Position numbers and translations under genes: made by a program
The notes under the pieces: model-generated
What the model saw: the letters and a program-made list of their open reading frames with translations, nothing else
Databases searched by the model: none
Told to the model about the DNA's origin: nothing
Part shown: positions 16,861 to 24,373 of the stretch, one piece after another
Position numbering within the stretch: position 1 is the stretch's first letter
How the letters are laid out: each line of letters starts with the position of its first letter
Source of the DNA: Rikenellaceae bacterium
Lineage (GTDB): Bacteria; Bacteroidota; Bacteroidia; Bacteroidales; UBA932
Length of the DNA: 41,568 nt
Assembly: GCA_900771005.1 (NCBI GenBank)
Contig: CAAGMI010000311.1
Span: forward strand, 1 to 41,568
Direction of reading: 5' to 3'

Positions 16861-18274
16861 GTCCCACGATACCAACTATCAGGCCAACCCTGATCATATC
16901 CTTTGTCTCAACAAGACCTGTGGAAGCCGAAATGGCATTTGGAGGTGTTGAGATAGGGAGGCACATTGCCAGTGACGCGCACACTGCGACGAAGGCCGAG
17001 AGACCGGCCTGGCCACCGAAAGCCATGAATGTGTTTGCATTGCCGCTTTCCATGAGGCCCCTGCCGATAGCTATCATAATAGGGATCAGAAGGGCGGCCG
17101 TGGCGGAGTTGCTGATGAAGTTGCTGAGCAGGTAGCAGATGAGTCCTGCAACAACGAATACCACGACAATGCTCATCACTCCGAAGTCGATGGACGTGAT
17201 AAGCGCCTTTGCGAGCCCGGTCTTGTCGAGGGCATATCCGAGTGCGAACCCTCCGGCAACCAGCCAGAGAACTTCCCAGTTGATTTCCTTTATGTCATTC
17301 TTGTCGAAAACGCCGGTCGCGGTGTAAACACAGAGAGGAATGAGGGCTACGATATTTGAGTTGATGCCATGTACCTGTTCGGTCATCCAGAGTATGATCG
17401 TGACTCCGAAGGTAATCCAGGCTACGTAATCTTTGTAAGTCTTCTTATGCTCGTCCTTCTTGATCTCGAGGACGATTTCCTTGGAATTGAAAGGATAGAA
17501 AATACAGAGGATCACCCAGGCGAACACAATCATCACGATAACGAAAGGAATCATGCGCATAGCCCATTCGCTGAATCCGATGGTGATGCCTGCAAGAGAG
17601 TCGAGGTTGCCCACTGCAGTCGCATTGGGCGGAGTTCCGATCGGAGTCCCGATGCCGCCCACATTTGCCGCGATAGGGATTGCAAGAGCGATTCCGACTT
17701 TGCCTTTGGCATCGCTGTCGGGCAATGAAGCGAATATTGGAGCGAGGAATGCAAGGAACATGGCCGCAGTGGCGGTGTTGCTCATGAACATAGAGAAGAT
17801 GGATATCACTATAAGCACGCCGAGAAGCACAGTCTTGGGGTTCTTGCCGAAAGGCTTCAGGAGAATCCGGGCCATAGTGACGTCCATTCCGTATTTTGAA
17901 GCGACTATAGCAAGTACGAAACCTCCGAGGAAGAGCATGACCACAGGGTCGGCGAAAGAGCGCAGAAGCTCCGTGTAAGGGACAAATGCGCATTCGGCGT
18001 CAAGGCCTTTCATGAGGAAACCGATACTCTTGTCGGATATTGTGAGAAGCGATCCCACGATTACCATAAGGGATGTAACCCAGTTGGGAACTATTTCAAA
18101 GATCCACATGAGGGCGGCGAAAGCGAAAATGGCAATCGTACGCTGCTGAGTGACGGTAAGGACATCCCCGAGACTTCCAAAGAAACTTGCAGGAACGCAC
18201 CAGAGGAAGATTGTGACCAGCAAAACGATAGGAAGCAGGACACAATACTTTATGTTACATTTTTTAACAGACAT
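16814..18274 (-). CDS. SLC13/DASS-family anion:sodium symporter
   Basis: About 486 residues with a dozen or so hydrophobic segments. Two Ser-Asn-Thr/Ser-type motifs mark the DASS family: MFMSNTATAAMFLAFLAP in the first half and NFISNSATAALLIPIMIA in the second, each near a Pro-rich re-entrant loop (GIGTPIGTPPNA; PISTPPNAIS). Family members carry dicarboxylates, citrate or sulfate into the cell with sodium; which substrate applies here cannot be read from the sequence. I start at ATG 18274, where the first hydrophobic helix is preceded by a short basic tail, rather than at TTG 18340. It stands alone, convergent to korB and divergent from feoAB. A C4-dicarboxylate role would suit its KorAB neighbour but is only inference. 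Confidence 0.88.
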   Translation of the reverse strand: MSVKKCNIKYCVLLPIVLLVTIFLWCVPASFFGSLGDVLTVTQQRTIAIFAFAALMWIFEIVPNWVTSLMVIVGSLLTISDKSIGFLMKGLDAECAFVPYTELLRSFADPVVMLFLGGFVLAIVASKYGMDVTMARILLKPFGKNPKTVLLGVLIVISIFSMFMSNTATAAMFLAFLAPIFASLPDSDAKGKVGIALAIPIAANVGGIGTPIGTPPNATAVGNLDSLAGITIGFSEWAMRMIPFVIVMIVFAWVILCIFYPFNSKEIVLEIKKDEHKKTYKDYVAWITFGVTIILWMTEQVHGINSNIVALIPLCVYTATGVFDKNDIKEINWEVLWLVAGGFALGYALDKTGLAKALITSIDFGVMSIVVVFVVAGLICYLLSNFISNSATAALLIPIMIAIGRGLMESGNANTFMAFGGQAGLSAFVAVCASLAMCLPISTPPNAISASTGLVETKDMIRVGLIVGIVGLVLGFFWVTKLFPFA

Positions 18275-18532
18275 TTTATCGCAAAATTTTATTTTTCCGT
18301 TTGGCTCGACAAGTTTAGTCAATTCTCTCCGCAAAAGCAAAGTGTCCGGTTTATATTTTTTTGTTACCTTTAGGCCCTATTTACCAATGTATCAGTAGGA
18401 TGAACAGGACTTCAAGTCGTGGCAGCAACTGGCTCTCTCATTGCGGCGATTGCGACAGGTCCTGCCACCATCTTGCTCATCATAGTTCTGGCATTCATAG
18501 GGATGTAGCGAAAAAATACCAATCAATAGTGA
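18275..18532. other. Intergenic region between the SLC13 gene and feoAB
   Basis: An AT-rich stretch that must hold the SLC13 promoter on the minus strand. TAAAATTTTG lies 7 bases before its ATG, and a TTG about 18 bases further up; this is a loose fit to the Bacteroides promoter. The remaining part holds one short hydrophobic reading frame (18419-18508). No RNA gene or known riboswitch was recognised. Confidence 0.4.
18419..18508 (+). CDS. Possible tiny hydrophobic protein (29 residues, GTG start)
   Basis: From GTG 18419 the frame reads VAATGSLIAAIATGPATI, then a strongly hydrophobic run, and ends Ile-Gly-Met-stop. It looks like a single membrane helix with small-residue Ala/Gly motifs. The frame has a TGA at 18401-18403, and there is no good ribosome-binding site, so it may be chance or a decayed gene. 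I have no family match. It lies just upstream of the feoAB promoter on the same strand. Confidence 0.2.
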   Translation: MAATGSLIAAIATGPATILLIIVLAFIGM

Positions 18533-18567
18533 TTGCGGGGCAAGATTGCATTATGTAATTTTGCCCC
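18533..18567 (+). promoter_or_regulatory. feoAB promoter overlapped by a 31-bp dyad (candidate metal-responsive operator)
   Basis: TTG at 18533-18535, a 20-base spacer and TAATTTTG at 18556-18563 match the Bacteroides-type promoter. Over the spacer and -7 box lies a dyad centred on base 18552. Left arm GGGGCAAGATTGCAT (18537-18551) and right arm ATGTAATTTTGCCCC (18553-18567) pair at 13 of 15 positions. The inner seven bases on each side around one central base give a 7-1-7 inverted repeat, the geometry of Fur/PerR boxes. A bound repressor would block polymerase directly. Operator function is inferred. Confidence 0.6.
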
Positions 18568-18575
18568 GTATTAAT

Positions 18576-20930
18576 ATGAATGTCAGCGATCTGAAATTGG
18601 GGGAGACGGCAAAGGTGCTGTCTGTGGGTGGAGAAGGAAACCTCCGCAGGTACTTTCTTGATATGGGGATAGTGCCCGGTGTTTCCGTCACGCTGGAGAA
18701 AAAGGCTCCGTTGGGTGACCCGCTGGAATTGAACGTGCGCGGCTATTCTCTTTCCCTGAGACTTTCCGAGGCCTCCAGGATTGAAGTGGAATCAGTTGTG
18801 GAATCTTCTGCCGGGGAGGGTGAGCCGGAGAATGAATTCGGATACAATCTGTCTCTGCATGACCACGATTTCCATCCTGGATACGGAGAGGAAGGGAAGT
18901 ATCATTCAAAACTCAAGGAGGACCCTCTTCCGAAAGGGACAGTGTTGACATTCGCTCTGATAGGGCAGCAGAACAGCGGAAAGACCACGCTGTTCAACAA
19001 GCTCACAGGTGCAAATCAGCACGTGGGCAATTTCCCCGGTGTGACTGTGGAAGAACAGGATGGCATCATAATAGATCATCCTGACACGCTTGTGACGGAT
19101 CTTCCGGGCATATATTCTTTGTCGGCTTATGTGGAGGAGGAGGAGATTGCGAAGAACTTTCTTTTGGAGCACAAGCCGAAAGCCCTGATCAATATTGTTG
19201 ATGCCGGAAATATAGAGAGGAGTCTTTACCTGACCGTCCAGCTGATGGAACTTGGGATCCCGATGGTTCTCGCCTTGAATATGATGGATGAGGTGGAGGG
19301 CAATGGCGGCTCGATTGACGTCAACGGGTTGGAGATGGCATTGGGCATACCTGTTGTCCCTATTGCCGCAGCCAAAGGGGAGGGTCTGCGCGAACTTGTG
19401 GAGCACGCTGTGCATATAGCGAAATACCAGGAGCGCCCGCAGCGTATGGATTTCTGCTCTCCGGATGACTTCGGAGGGGCTGTCCACAGGTGTCTGCACA
19501 GCATTATGCATCTTGTGGATGACCACGCGCATAATATAGGACTTCCGTCAAGATTCGTGGCCAGCCGACTGGTCGAGGGGGATGACGACATTCTGGAATC
19601 CCTGGGATTGAGTGCCAACGAGAAAGAGATGCTCGAACACATCATACTGCAGATGGAGGAGGAACGGGGTCTTGACAGGAATGCAGCGATGGCGGACATG
19701 CGCTATTCTTTTATCGGCCGTTTGTGCAGAAGCACCGTGAGCCGGCCGAAAGAGACAAAAGAACGCAGGAGAAGTCGCCGTATCGACAGGATTTTTACGG
19801 GGACATATACTGCAGTACCATCTTTTCTGCTTGTGATATCGCTTGTGCTATGGCTGACTTTTGACGTCATTGGAGGGAACCTTCAGCGGCTTATGTCACA
19901 GGGAATTGTCACACTGTCGGGGATGGTGGCGGATGCCTTTGCCAGGTGGAATGTCAACGGTGTCGTCAGCTCTCTGGTTACCGATGCACTTATCGGTGGC
20001 GTAGGGGTTGTACTCAGCTTCCTTCCTGTCATCATTGTACTGTTCTTCTTACTGTCCATAATGGAGGACAGCGGTTATATGGCGAGGATAGCTTTCGTCT
20101 CGGACAAGCTGCTCAGAAGGATAGGACTTTCGGGGAGAAGCATAGTGCCTATGTTGATAGGTTTCGGTTGTTCGGTCCCTGCGGTGATGGCTACCAGGAC
20201 GCTGCCGTCTTCGAAGGACAGGAAACTTACCGTGCTGATGATCCCATATATGAGCTGCTCCGCCAAATTGGCCATATACGGGTTGCTGACATCCACATTC
20301 TTCCCAGGGAAAGCCGGACTTGTAATGATATGTCTGTATCTGCTTGGTATATTCGTGGGAGTGCTGGGCGCCTTGCTGGCCAAAGTTTTCGGGAAGCACA
20401 ATGAGGCCTCTCCTTTCATTATGGAGTTGCCGGATTACCGTCTCCCTGTGGCCAAGAATGTCGGGCATCTCCTTTGGGACAAGGTAAAGGACTTCATCCA
20501 GCGTGCATTTACGGTAATATTCATAGCAACGATAGTCATCTGGCTGCTGCAGTCATTCGATTTTCACCTGTCATTTGTAACGGACGGCAAAGACAGCATC
20601 CTGGCCTGGCTTGCAGGATTGATCGCCCCGCTGTTCTCTCCTATGGGGCTCGGGGACTGGCGCATAGTCACGGCCCTGATATCGGGTTTCATATCCAAGG
20701 AAAATGTTGTATCCACAATGGGCGTTCTCGGGGCTGTCAACCTCCTTACTCCTCTTACAGCTATCCCTATGCTTGTCTTCTGCCTGCTTTACACCCCTTG
20801 CGTGGCAGCAATCGCTGCAATCCGCAATGAGCTTGGAGTCAAGTGGTCGGCTGGCGTCATCGTTGCCCAATGTGTCGTTGCCTGGATATGTGCTTTTGCC
20901 GCGTATCTGATAGCCGGACTTTTCGTCTGA
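18576..20930 (+). CDS. feoB: Ferrous iron transporter, fused FeoA-FeoB
   Basis: A 784-residue fusion. Residues 1-73 are a FeoA SH3-like domain (LKLGETAKVLSVGG; FLDMGIVPGVSVTL). Residues 90-120 form a His/Asp-rich linker (His95, 97, 100, 110). Then comes the FeoB GTPase domain: G1 GQQNSGKTTLF at about 130-140, GNFPGVTVEE, G3 DLPGIYSLS, G4 NMMDE. The C-terminal half is the membrane channel with the two conserved Gate regions (PMLIGFGCSVPAVMATR; VFCLLYTPCVAAIAAI). It imports Fe(II) across the inner membrane powered or gated by GTP hydrolysis. I start at ATG 18576, since the in-frame TTG 18546 lies within the operator dyad. A Cys-rich partner gene follows after two bases. Iron regulation is likely. 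Confidence 0.97.
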   Translation: MNVSDLKLGETAKVLSVGGEGNLRRYFLDMGIVPGVSVTLEKKAPLGDPLELNVRGYSLSLRLSEASRIEVESVVESSAGEGEPENEFGYNLSLHDHDFHPGYGEEGKYHSKLKEDPLPKGTVLTFALIGQQNSGKTTLFNKLTGANQHVGNFPGVTVEEQDGIIIDHPDTLVTDLPGIYSLSAYVEEEEIAKNFLLEHKPKALINIVDAGNIERSLYLTVQLMELGIPMVLALNMMDEVEGNGGSIDVNGLEMALGIPVVPIAAAKGEGLRELVEHAVHIAKYQERPQRMDFCSPDDFGGAVHRCLHSIMHLVDDHAHNIGLPSRFVASRLVEGDDDILESLGLSANEKEMLEHIILQMEEERGLDRNAAMADMRYSFIGRLCRSTVSRPKETKERRRSRRIDRIFTGTYTAVPSFLLVISLVLWLTFDVIGGNLQRLMSQGIVTLSGMVADAFARWNVNGVVSSLVTDALIGGVGVVLSFLPVIIVLFFLLSIMEDSGYMARIAFVSDKLLRRIGLSGRSIVPMLIGFGCSVPAVMATRTLPSSKDRKLTVLMIPYMSCSAKLAIYGLLTSTFFPGKAGLVMICLYLLGIFVGVLGALLAKVFGKHNEASPFIMELPDYRLPVAKNVGHLLWDKVKDFIQRAFTVIFIATIVIWLLQSFDFHLSFVTDGKDSILAWLAGLIAPLFSPMGLGDWRIVTALISGFISKENVVSTMGVLGAVNLLTPLTAIPMLVFCLLYTPCVAAIAAIRNELGVKWSAGVIVAQCVVAWICAFAAYLIAGLFV

Positions 20931-20932
20931 AT

Positions 20933-21094
20933 ATGAACCTTGTGAGCGCTCTCATATTGGCTGTTGTCACTGTTGCTTTCATAGCGGCGGTAGTGCGTGT
21001 GGTAAAGAACAGGAAGTCGGACCGCTGCTCTGCCTGCAGCTTTCACGACTGCTGTGTAAGGAATTCCTCTTCTTGCGGGAAATCAGACAGATAA
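20933..21094 (+). CDS. FeoB-associated Cys-rich membrane protein
   Basis: A 53-residue protein starting two bases after feoB. A single membrane helix (VSALILAVVTVAFIAAVV) is followed by a basic stretch (VKNRKSDR) and then five cysteines within 17 residues (Cys32, 35, 40, 41 and 48). This is the layout of the small proteins annotated as FeoB-associated Cys-rich membrane proteins. They are thought to assist FeoB, perhaps by metal or redox sensing, but the mechanism is not known to me. The cytoplasmic side is predicted for the Cys-rich tail by the positive-inside rule. Identity rests on position and layout. Confidence 0.85.
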   Translation: MNLVSALILAVVTVAFIAAVVRVVKNRKSDRCSACSFHDCCVRNSSSCGKSDR

Positions 21095-21113
21095 TCTTGA
21101 AAGTTGATGGTAT

Positions 21114-21149
21114 AAAAAGAGCGGAAGACCGGAATCCCGGTCTCCCGCT
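21114..21149 (-). terminator. Terminator after tRNA-Pro
   Basis: On the minus strand a stem of about 13 base pairs (arms 21120-21132 and 21137-21149, one G-T wobble) is followed by a run of five T (21114-21118). The hairpin begins at the base right after the tRNA CCA end. Confidence 0.9.
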
Positions 21150-21226
21150 TGGTCGAGAAGAGGCGACTCGAACGCCCGACCCCCACGTCCCGAACGTGGT
21201 GCGCTAGCCAACTGCGCTACTTCTCG
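21150..21226 (-). tRNA. tRNA-Pro (anticodon CGG)
   Basis: On the minus strand a full cloverleaf is visible: acceptor arms CGAGAAG / CTTCTCG, anticodon stem CCACG / CGTGG with loop TTCGGGA (anticodon CGG, G at position 37), and a T-arm with GTTCGAGTC. A73 and an encoded CCA end (21150-21152) are present. It decodes CCG. The arrangement is close to the bacterial tRNA-Pro pattern. It follows rpsT closely, with no room for its own promoter outside rpsT. Confidence 0.95.
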
Positions 21227-21232
21227 AAAACT

Positions 21233-21255
21233 AAGGCCGCGAATCTCGCGGCCTT
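21233..21255 (-). terminator. Hairpin between rpsT and tRNA-Pro, weak T tail
   Basis: A perfect 10-base-pair stem AAGGCCGCGA / TCGCGGCCTT with a three-base loop. On the minus strand it is followed by AGTTTT and then directly by the tRNA. The short T tail suggests partial termination or a processing signal rather than a full stop. Confidence 0.6.
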
Positions 21256-21265
21256 GTCAAATTCT

Positions 21266-21520
21266 CTAGGCAAGTTTATTGATGTAAACCTGAATTCCGC
21301 TCTTGAGGTTGGAAGCCTTGTTCTTGTGGATCAAACCGATCTTTGCGAGTTTGTCGATCATTGCAAAAACCTTTGGGGCCTCTGCCTGTGCGGCTTTCTT
21401 GTCTGTAGTGTTACGTATGTCGCGGATAGCGTTACGTGTTGTCTTTGCATAATACTTGTTATGCAATCTGTGCCTTTCGCTCTGGCGATTGGCCTTCTCT
21501 GCTGAAGCTGTATTTGCCAT
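21266..21520 (-). CDS. rpsT: 30S ribosomal protein S20
   Basis: An 84-residue, lysine/arginine-rich helical protein: MANTASAEKANRQSERHRLHNK at the N-terminus and KNKASNLKSGIQVYINKLA at the C-terminus, as in bS20. It binds 16S rRNA early in assembly of the small ribosomal subunit. Length is usual for the family. It lies between tRNA-Glu (20 bases upstream) and tRNA-Pro (39 bases downstream) on the same strand. The 20-base gap to tRNA-Glu suggests one shared transcript that is cut to release the tRNAs. Confidence 0.96.
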   Translation of the reverse strand: MANTASAEKANRQSERHRLHNKYYAKTTRNAIRDIRNTTDKKAAQAEAPKVFAMIDKLAKIGLIHKNKASNLKSGIQVYINKLA

Positions 21521-21540
21521 TATTACTTATTTTAATATTT

Positions 21541-21615
21541 TGGTAGTGGGTAGGAGAATCGAACTCCTATTGCAAGAATGAAAATCTTGAGTACTAGCCG
21601 TTATACGAACCCACC
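21541..21615 (-). tRNA. tRNA-Glu (anticodon TTC)
   Basis: On the minus strand the acceptor arms are GGTGGGT / ACCCACT, with a G-U as the first pair. The anticodon stem CAAGA / TCTTG encloses TTTTCAT (anticodon TTC). The T-arm is AGGAG-TTCGATT-CTCCT. The 3' end ACCA is encoded (21541-21544). It decodes GAA and GAG. It is the first gene of the tRNA-Glu, rpsT, tRNA-Pro unit. Confidence 0.94.
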
Positions 21616-21653
21616 AAGCTACCCAAAATGCGTACTTCGCGAATTTGGGACTG

Positions 21654-21684
21654 CAAAGATAAAAATATTTTTCAACAAGTCAAA
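21654..21684 (-). promoter_or_regulatory. Promoter of the tRNA-Glu / rpsT / tRNA-Pro unit
   Basis: On the minus strand TTTG (21681-21684), 19 bases, then TATCTTTG (21654-21661): an exact fit to the Bacteroides consensus. It lies 38 bases before the tRNA-Glu 5' end. The -33 box is inside the loop of the upstream GH3 terminator hairpin. Confidence 0.75.
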
Positions 21685-21711
21685 TTATTTTTTCGGCTTG
21701 TTGAAAAATAT
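21665..21711 (-). terminator. Terminator-like hairpin after the GH3 gene
   Basis: A perfect 15-base-pair stem: ATATTTTTCAACAAG (21665-21679) and CTTGTTGAAAAATAT (21697-21711), with a 17-base loop. It begins two bases after the GH3 stop codon, and on the minus strand ATTTTTA-like sequence follows. The stem is AT-rich, and the tail merges with the next promoter's -7 region. Confidence 0.65.
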
Positions 21712-21712
21712 G

Positions 21713-24370
21713 CTATCGTACCGTTACAGGAAGGACCTGGAGCACTGAATCATCTGATGAAGGACCGTAGAGAATCTGATAGTTTCCAGCCTTCGGTGAA
21801 AGTCCGTCCACGGTTTCATCATAAAAATCAAATGCGTGAGGGTCAAGCTTGATCCTGACGTTTGTGGTCTGTCCTGCCGCAATGTTGACTCTCTGGAATC
21901 CCTTGAGTGACTTGATAGGGGCCTCAGGGTTGTCAAGGCTCTTGACATATACCTGAACGATTTCGTCTCCGTCTATGGCTCCTGTGTTCGTTACAGGGAC
22001 TGTGATGCTGAGGCTCTTGCCGGCCTTGATTGTGGACTTGGAGAGCTTGCCCTGTCCATATTCAAAGGTGGTGTAGCTGAGCCCGTAACCGAACGGGTAG
22101 AGAGGTGTACCGTGGAAATAGCGGTAAGTGCGTCCTTCCATATCATAGTTCTCGAAGTCAGGAAGCTGCTGAGTTGAAGCATAGAACGTTACAGGGAGTC
22201 GTCCTGCAGGGTTGTAGTCTCCGAAGAGTACGTCTGCAACTGCAAGTCCGCAGGCCTGTCCGCCATACCATGCCTGGATGAGGGCATCATATTCGTTCTC
22301 GACATTGCCGAATCCTATTGCACTTCCGGATACATTGACGAGGACTACAGGTTTGCCGGTAGCGTCCATTTCTGCAAGAAGCTGCTGCTGGACCTCAGGA
22401 AGTTCGATAGTAGAACGGTCGTGACCTTCGCCTTCGATATCTGAAGATATGCCGCTTACCATAACGATGACGTCAGCGTCCTTTACCTTTTCCACTACAG
22501 GAGCGAAATCTGCTTCCTTCCTGCTGAAGATATCGAAAGAGAATGATGATGACCTGGCCTCAGGCTGAGAGAATACTATGTCGATGTCGTAGCTCTGTCC
22601 TGCAACTACAGGGAAAGTCTTTGGTGCCATTCCTCTGCCAAACCCTCCGAATCCTCCGAAACCGCCGAATCCTCCGAAGCCCCTCACTGTGCCGTCATGC
22701 TCCTCGATGGTCTTTCCGTTCAAGGTGAAAGTGTATGAACCGCTTCCCCTTACAGAATATATCATATCGCCTGTGAAGTCGGAAGTGAAGCTTCCGGTGA
22801 AATGTGTTGAGAAATTCGTCAGGTTGACGCCGTCGGCCCATGCGCAGTCTTCGTGTGCGAGTGCAGGGGATGTTGTGTTCAGGGTCAGCGGTTCATTGTA
22901 ATCGGCTTCCGCAACGACTTCTCCTGCGAACTCCGTGTTGTTGAAGTACTGTGCGTGGAGACCCTTGCCGCCATTGATTGCAGGGATGTAATCCGTAGTT
23001 ATGAAAGCGTCGTTGAGGTCGCAGGCCTTCTCGTAGATGATGTTTGCTTCAGGAGCGGCTTCGCGTATGGCGTCCAGTATGGTCCTGGTGTTTTCTTTTG
23101 AAGGATAACCGTTATAGTTTCCGAGGAGTACCCGTGCGTTGTCTGCGTTAGGACCAACCACGGCGATAGTGATATCCTTCTTTGCGAGAGGAAGCACCTT
23201 GCCTTCGTTCTTGAGGAGAACGATTGCTTCGTGTGCCGCCTTGTTTGCAAGGGCTGTGTGCTCCGGGCTGCTGAGCTGCTCGATGCCGAGATTAGCCCAA
23301 GGGCTCATTTCTGCAGGATCAAACATTCCGAGCTCAAAACGGGCCTTCAGAATCCTGCGGACGTTTACGTCTATTTCAGCCTCACTGACAAGACCCTTTT
23401 CAAGAGCATCTGTGAGTGTGCGGTAACTTGTTCCGCATTCTACGTCAGTGCCTGAAAGCACGGCGTCAGCGGAGGCTGATGCAGCGTCGGCGTGTGTGCC
23501 GTGCGCTCTTGAAGAATAGAAATCACCGATTGCACCGCAATCCGAAACCACCATTCCGCTGAATCCCCACTTGTCGCGGAGAATGTCCTGCAGGAGCCTG
23601 TCACTTCCGCAGCAAGGCTCGCCTTCATAGCGGTGGTATGCACACATTACTTCCTGAACGTTTCCGTCCTGTACCAGGGCTTGGAATGCAGGAAGATAGG
23701 TCTCCCAGAGGTCCTTCATTGAGACGCTTACGTCAAATTTGTGACGGAGCGGCTCCGGCCCGCTGTGCACTGCATAATGCTTGGCGCAGGCATGTGTCTT
23801 ATAATATTTCTTGTCGTTGCCCTGCATTCCCTTTACGGTCTGGGTCCCCATTACTGAAGAAAGGTAAGGGTCTTCTCCGGCAGTCTCCTGCCCGCGTCCC
23901 CATCTCGGGTCACGGAAGATATTGATGTTCGGGCACCAGAAGGAAAGTCCCTGATGCCAGATGTTTCCGTTAGGTGTGGTGACTGTGAGGTCGTGATGGT
24001 CGGTCGTGTTCCAGACTGCACGCGCTTCATCGGAGACAGCGGTGTATATCTGATACTGCTGCTCCGGGTCGAATGTGGCAGCAAGTCCTATCGCCTGAGG
24101 GAATACGGTGACATCATCGTAGCAGATTCCGTGGCAAGCTTCGTTCCACCAGTTGTAGGCGGGTATGTCAAGCCTTTCGACTGACACCGAGCCGTTCATC
24201 ATAAGACCTATTTTCTCCTCCGGGGTAAGGAGGGAAATGAGATTGTCGACCCTCTCGTCGACAGAGAGCTTAGGGTTCTGGTAAGGATACTCGTAAGCTG
24301 AATTGTCATTGCAGGATGCCGTAAGGGCGAAAACTGCGAGCAGACATGCCGTTTCAATGATTCTTTTCAT
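21713..24370 (-). CDS. Glycoside hydrolase family 3 lipoprotein with inserted PA14 domain
   Basis: An 885-residue protein. Lipobox LTASC puts the lipid on Cys20. The GH3 N-terminal barrel has WWNEACHG, GEDPYLSS, KHYAVHSGPE and the nucleophile in VVSDCGAI (Asp277). The second GH3 domain starts near AVVGPNADNARV. A PA14-like insert runs from about 472 to 615 (GLHAQYFNNTEF; GSYTFTLNGK) and contains a Gly-Phe repeat at 564-580. The C-terminus is fibronectin III-like (VTNTGAIDGDEIVQVYV). Such enzymes remove single sugars from beta-linked oligosaccharides; the SDCGAI motif and layout suggest a beta-glucosidase or beta-xylosidase. The lipid anchor points to the outer membrane or periplasm. It is last in the run after DUF4837, a neighbour with no evident glycan role. 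Confidence 0.93.
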   Translation of the reverse strand: MKRIIETACLLAVFALTASCNDNSAYEYPYQNPKLSVDERVDNLISLLTPEEKIGLMMNGSVSVERLDIPAYNWWNEACHGICYDDVTVFPQAIGLAATFDPEQQYQIYTAVSDEARAVWNTTDHHDLTVTTPNGNIWHQGLSFWCPNINIFRDPRWGRGQETAGEDPYLSSVMGTQTVKGMQGNDKKYYKTHACAKHYAVHSGPEPLRHKFDVSVSMKDLWETYLPAFQALVQDGNVQEVMCAYHRYEGEPCCGSDRLLQDILRDKWGFSGMVVSDCGAIGDFYSSRAHGTHADAASASADAVLSGTDVECGTSYRTLTDALEKGLVSEAEIDVNVRRILKARFELGMFDPAEMSPWANLGIEQLSSPEHTALANKAAHEAIVLLKNEGKVLPLAKKDITIAVVGPNADNARVLLGNYNGYPSKENTRTILDAIREAAPEANIIYEKACDLNDAFITTDYIPAINGGKGLHAQYFNNTEFAGEVVAEADYNEPLTLNTTSPALAHEDCAWADGVNLTNFSTHFTGSFTSDFTGDMIYSVRGSGSYTFTLNGKTIEEHDGTVRGFGGFGGFGGFGGFGRGMAPKTFPVVAGQSYDIDIVFSQPEARSSSFSFDIFSRKEADFAPVVEKVKDADVIVMVSGISSDIEGEGHDRSTIELPEVQQQLLAEMDATGKPVVLVNVSGSAIGFGNVENEYDALIQAWYGGQACGLAVADVLFGDYNPAGRLPVTFYASTQQLPDFENYDMEGRTYRYFHGTPLYPFGYGLSYTTFEYGQGKLSKSTIKAGKSLSITVPVTNTGAIDGDEIVQVYVKSLDNPEAPIKSLKGFQRVNIAAGQTTNVRIKLDPHAFDFYDETVDGLSPKAGNYQILYGPSSDDSVLQVLPVTVR
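22631..22681 (-). repeat. In-gene Gly-Phe repeat (GGF units) in the GH3 PA14 domain
   Basis: Imperfect 9-base units (such as GGATTCGGC-like on the coding strand) encode GFGGFGGFGGFGGFG. The unit count keeps the frame. A run of this type is prone to slip and may vary between strains. Confidence 0.8.
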
Positions 24371-24373
24371 AAT

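Noticed and set aside
16814..18274. Calling the SLC13 protein a sulfate or a dicarboxylate carrier
   Set aside because: Both occur in the family and the visible motifs do not separate them.
18537..18567. The dyad upstream of feoAB as a terminator or RNA leader hairpin
   Set aside because: It overlaps the promoter's -7 box, so most of it would lie upstream of the transcript start, and there is no T run; a DNA operator fits better.
18546..18575. TTG 18546 as the start of FeoAB
   Set aside because: It lies inside the dyad and promoter, and FeoA family similarity begins at ATG 18576.
22631..22681. Short tandem units that might suggest a CRISPR array or minisatellite
   Set aside because: The units are nine bases with no spacers and encode a Gly-Phe run in frame within the GH3 gene.
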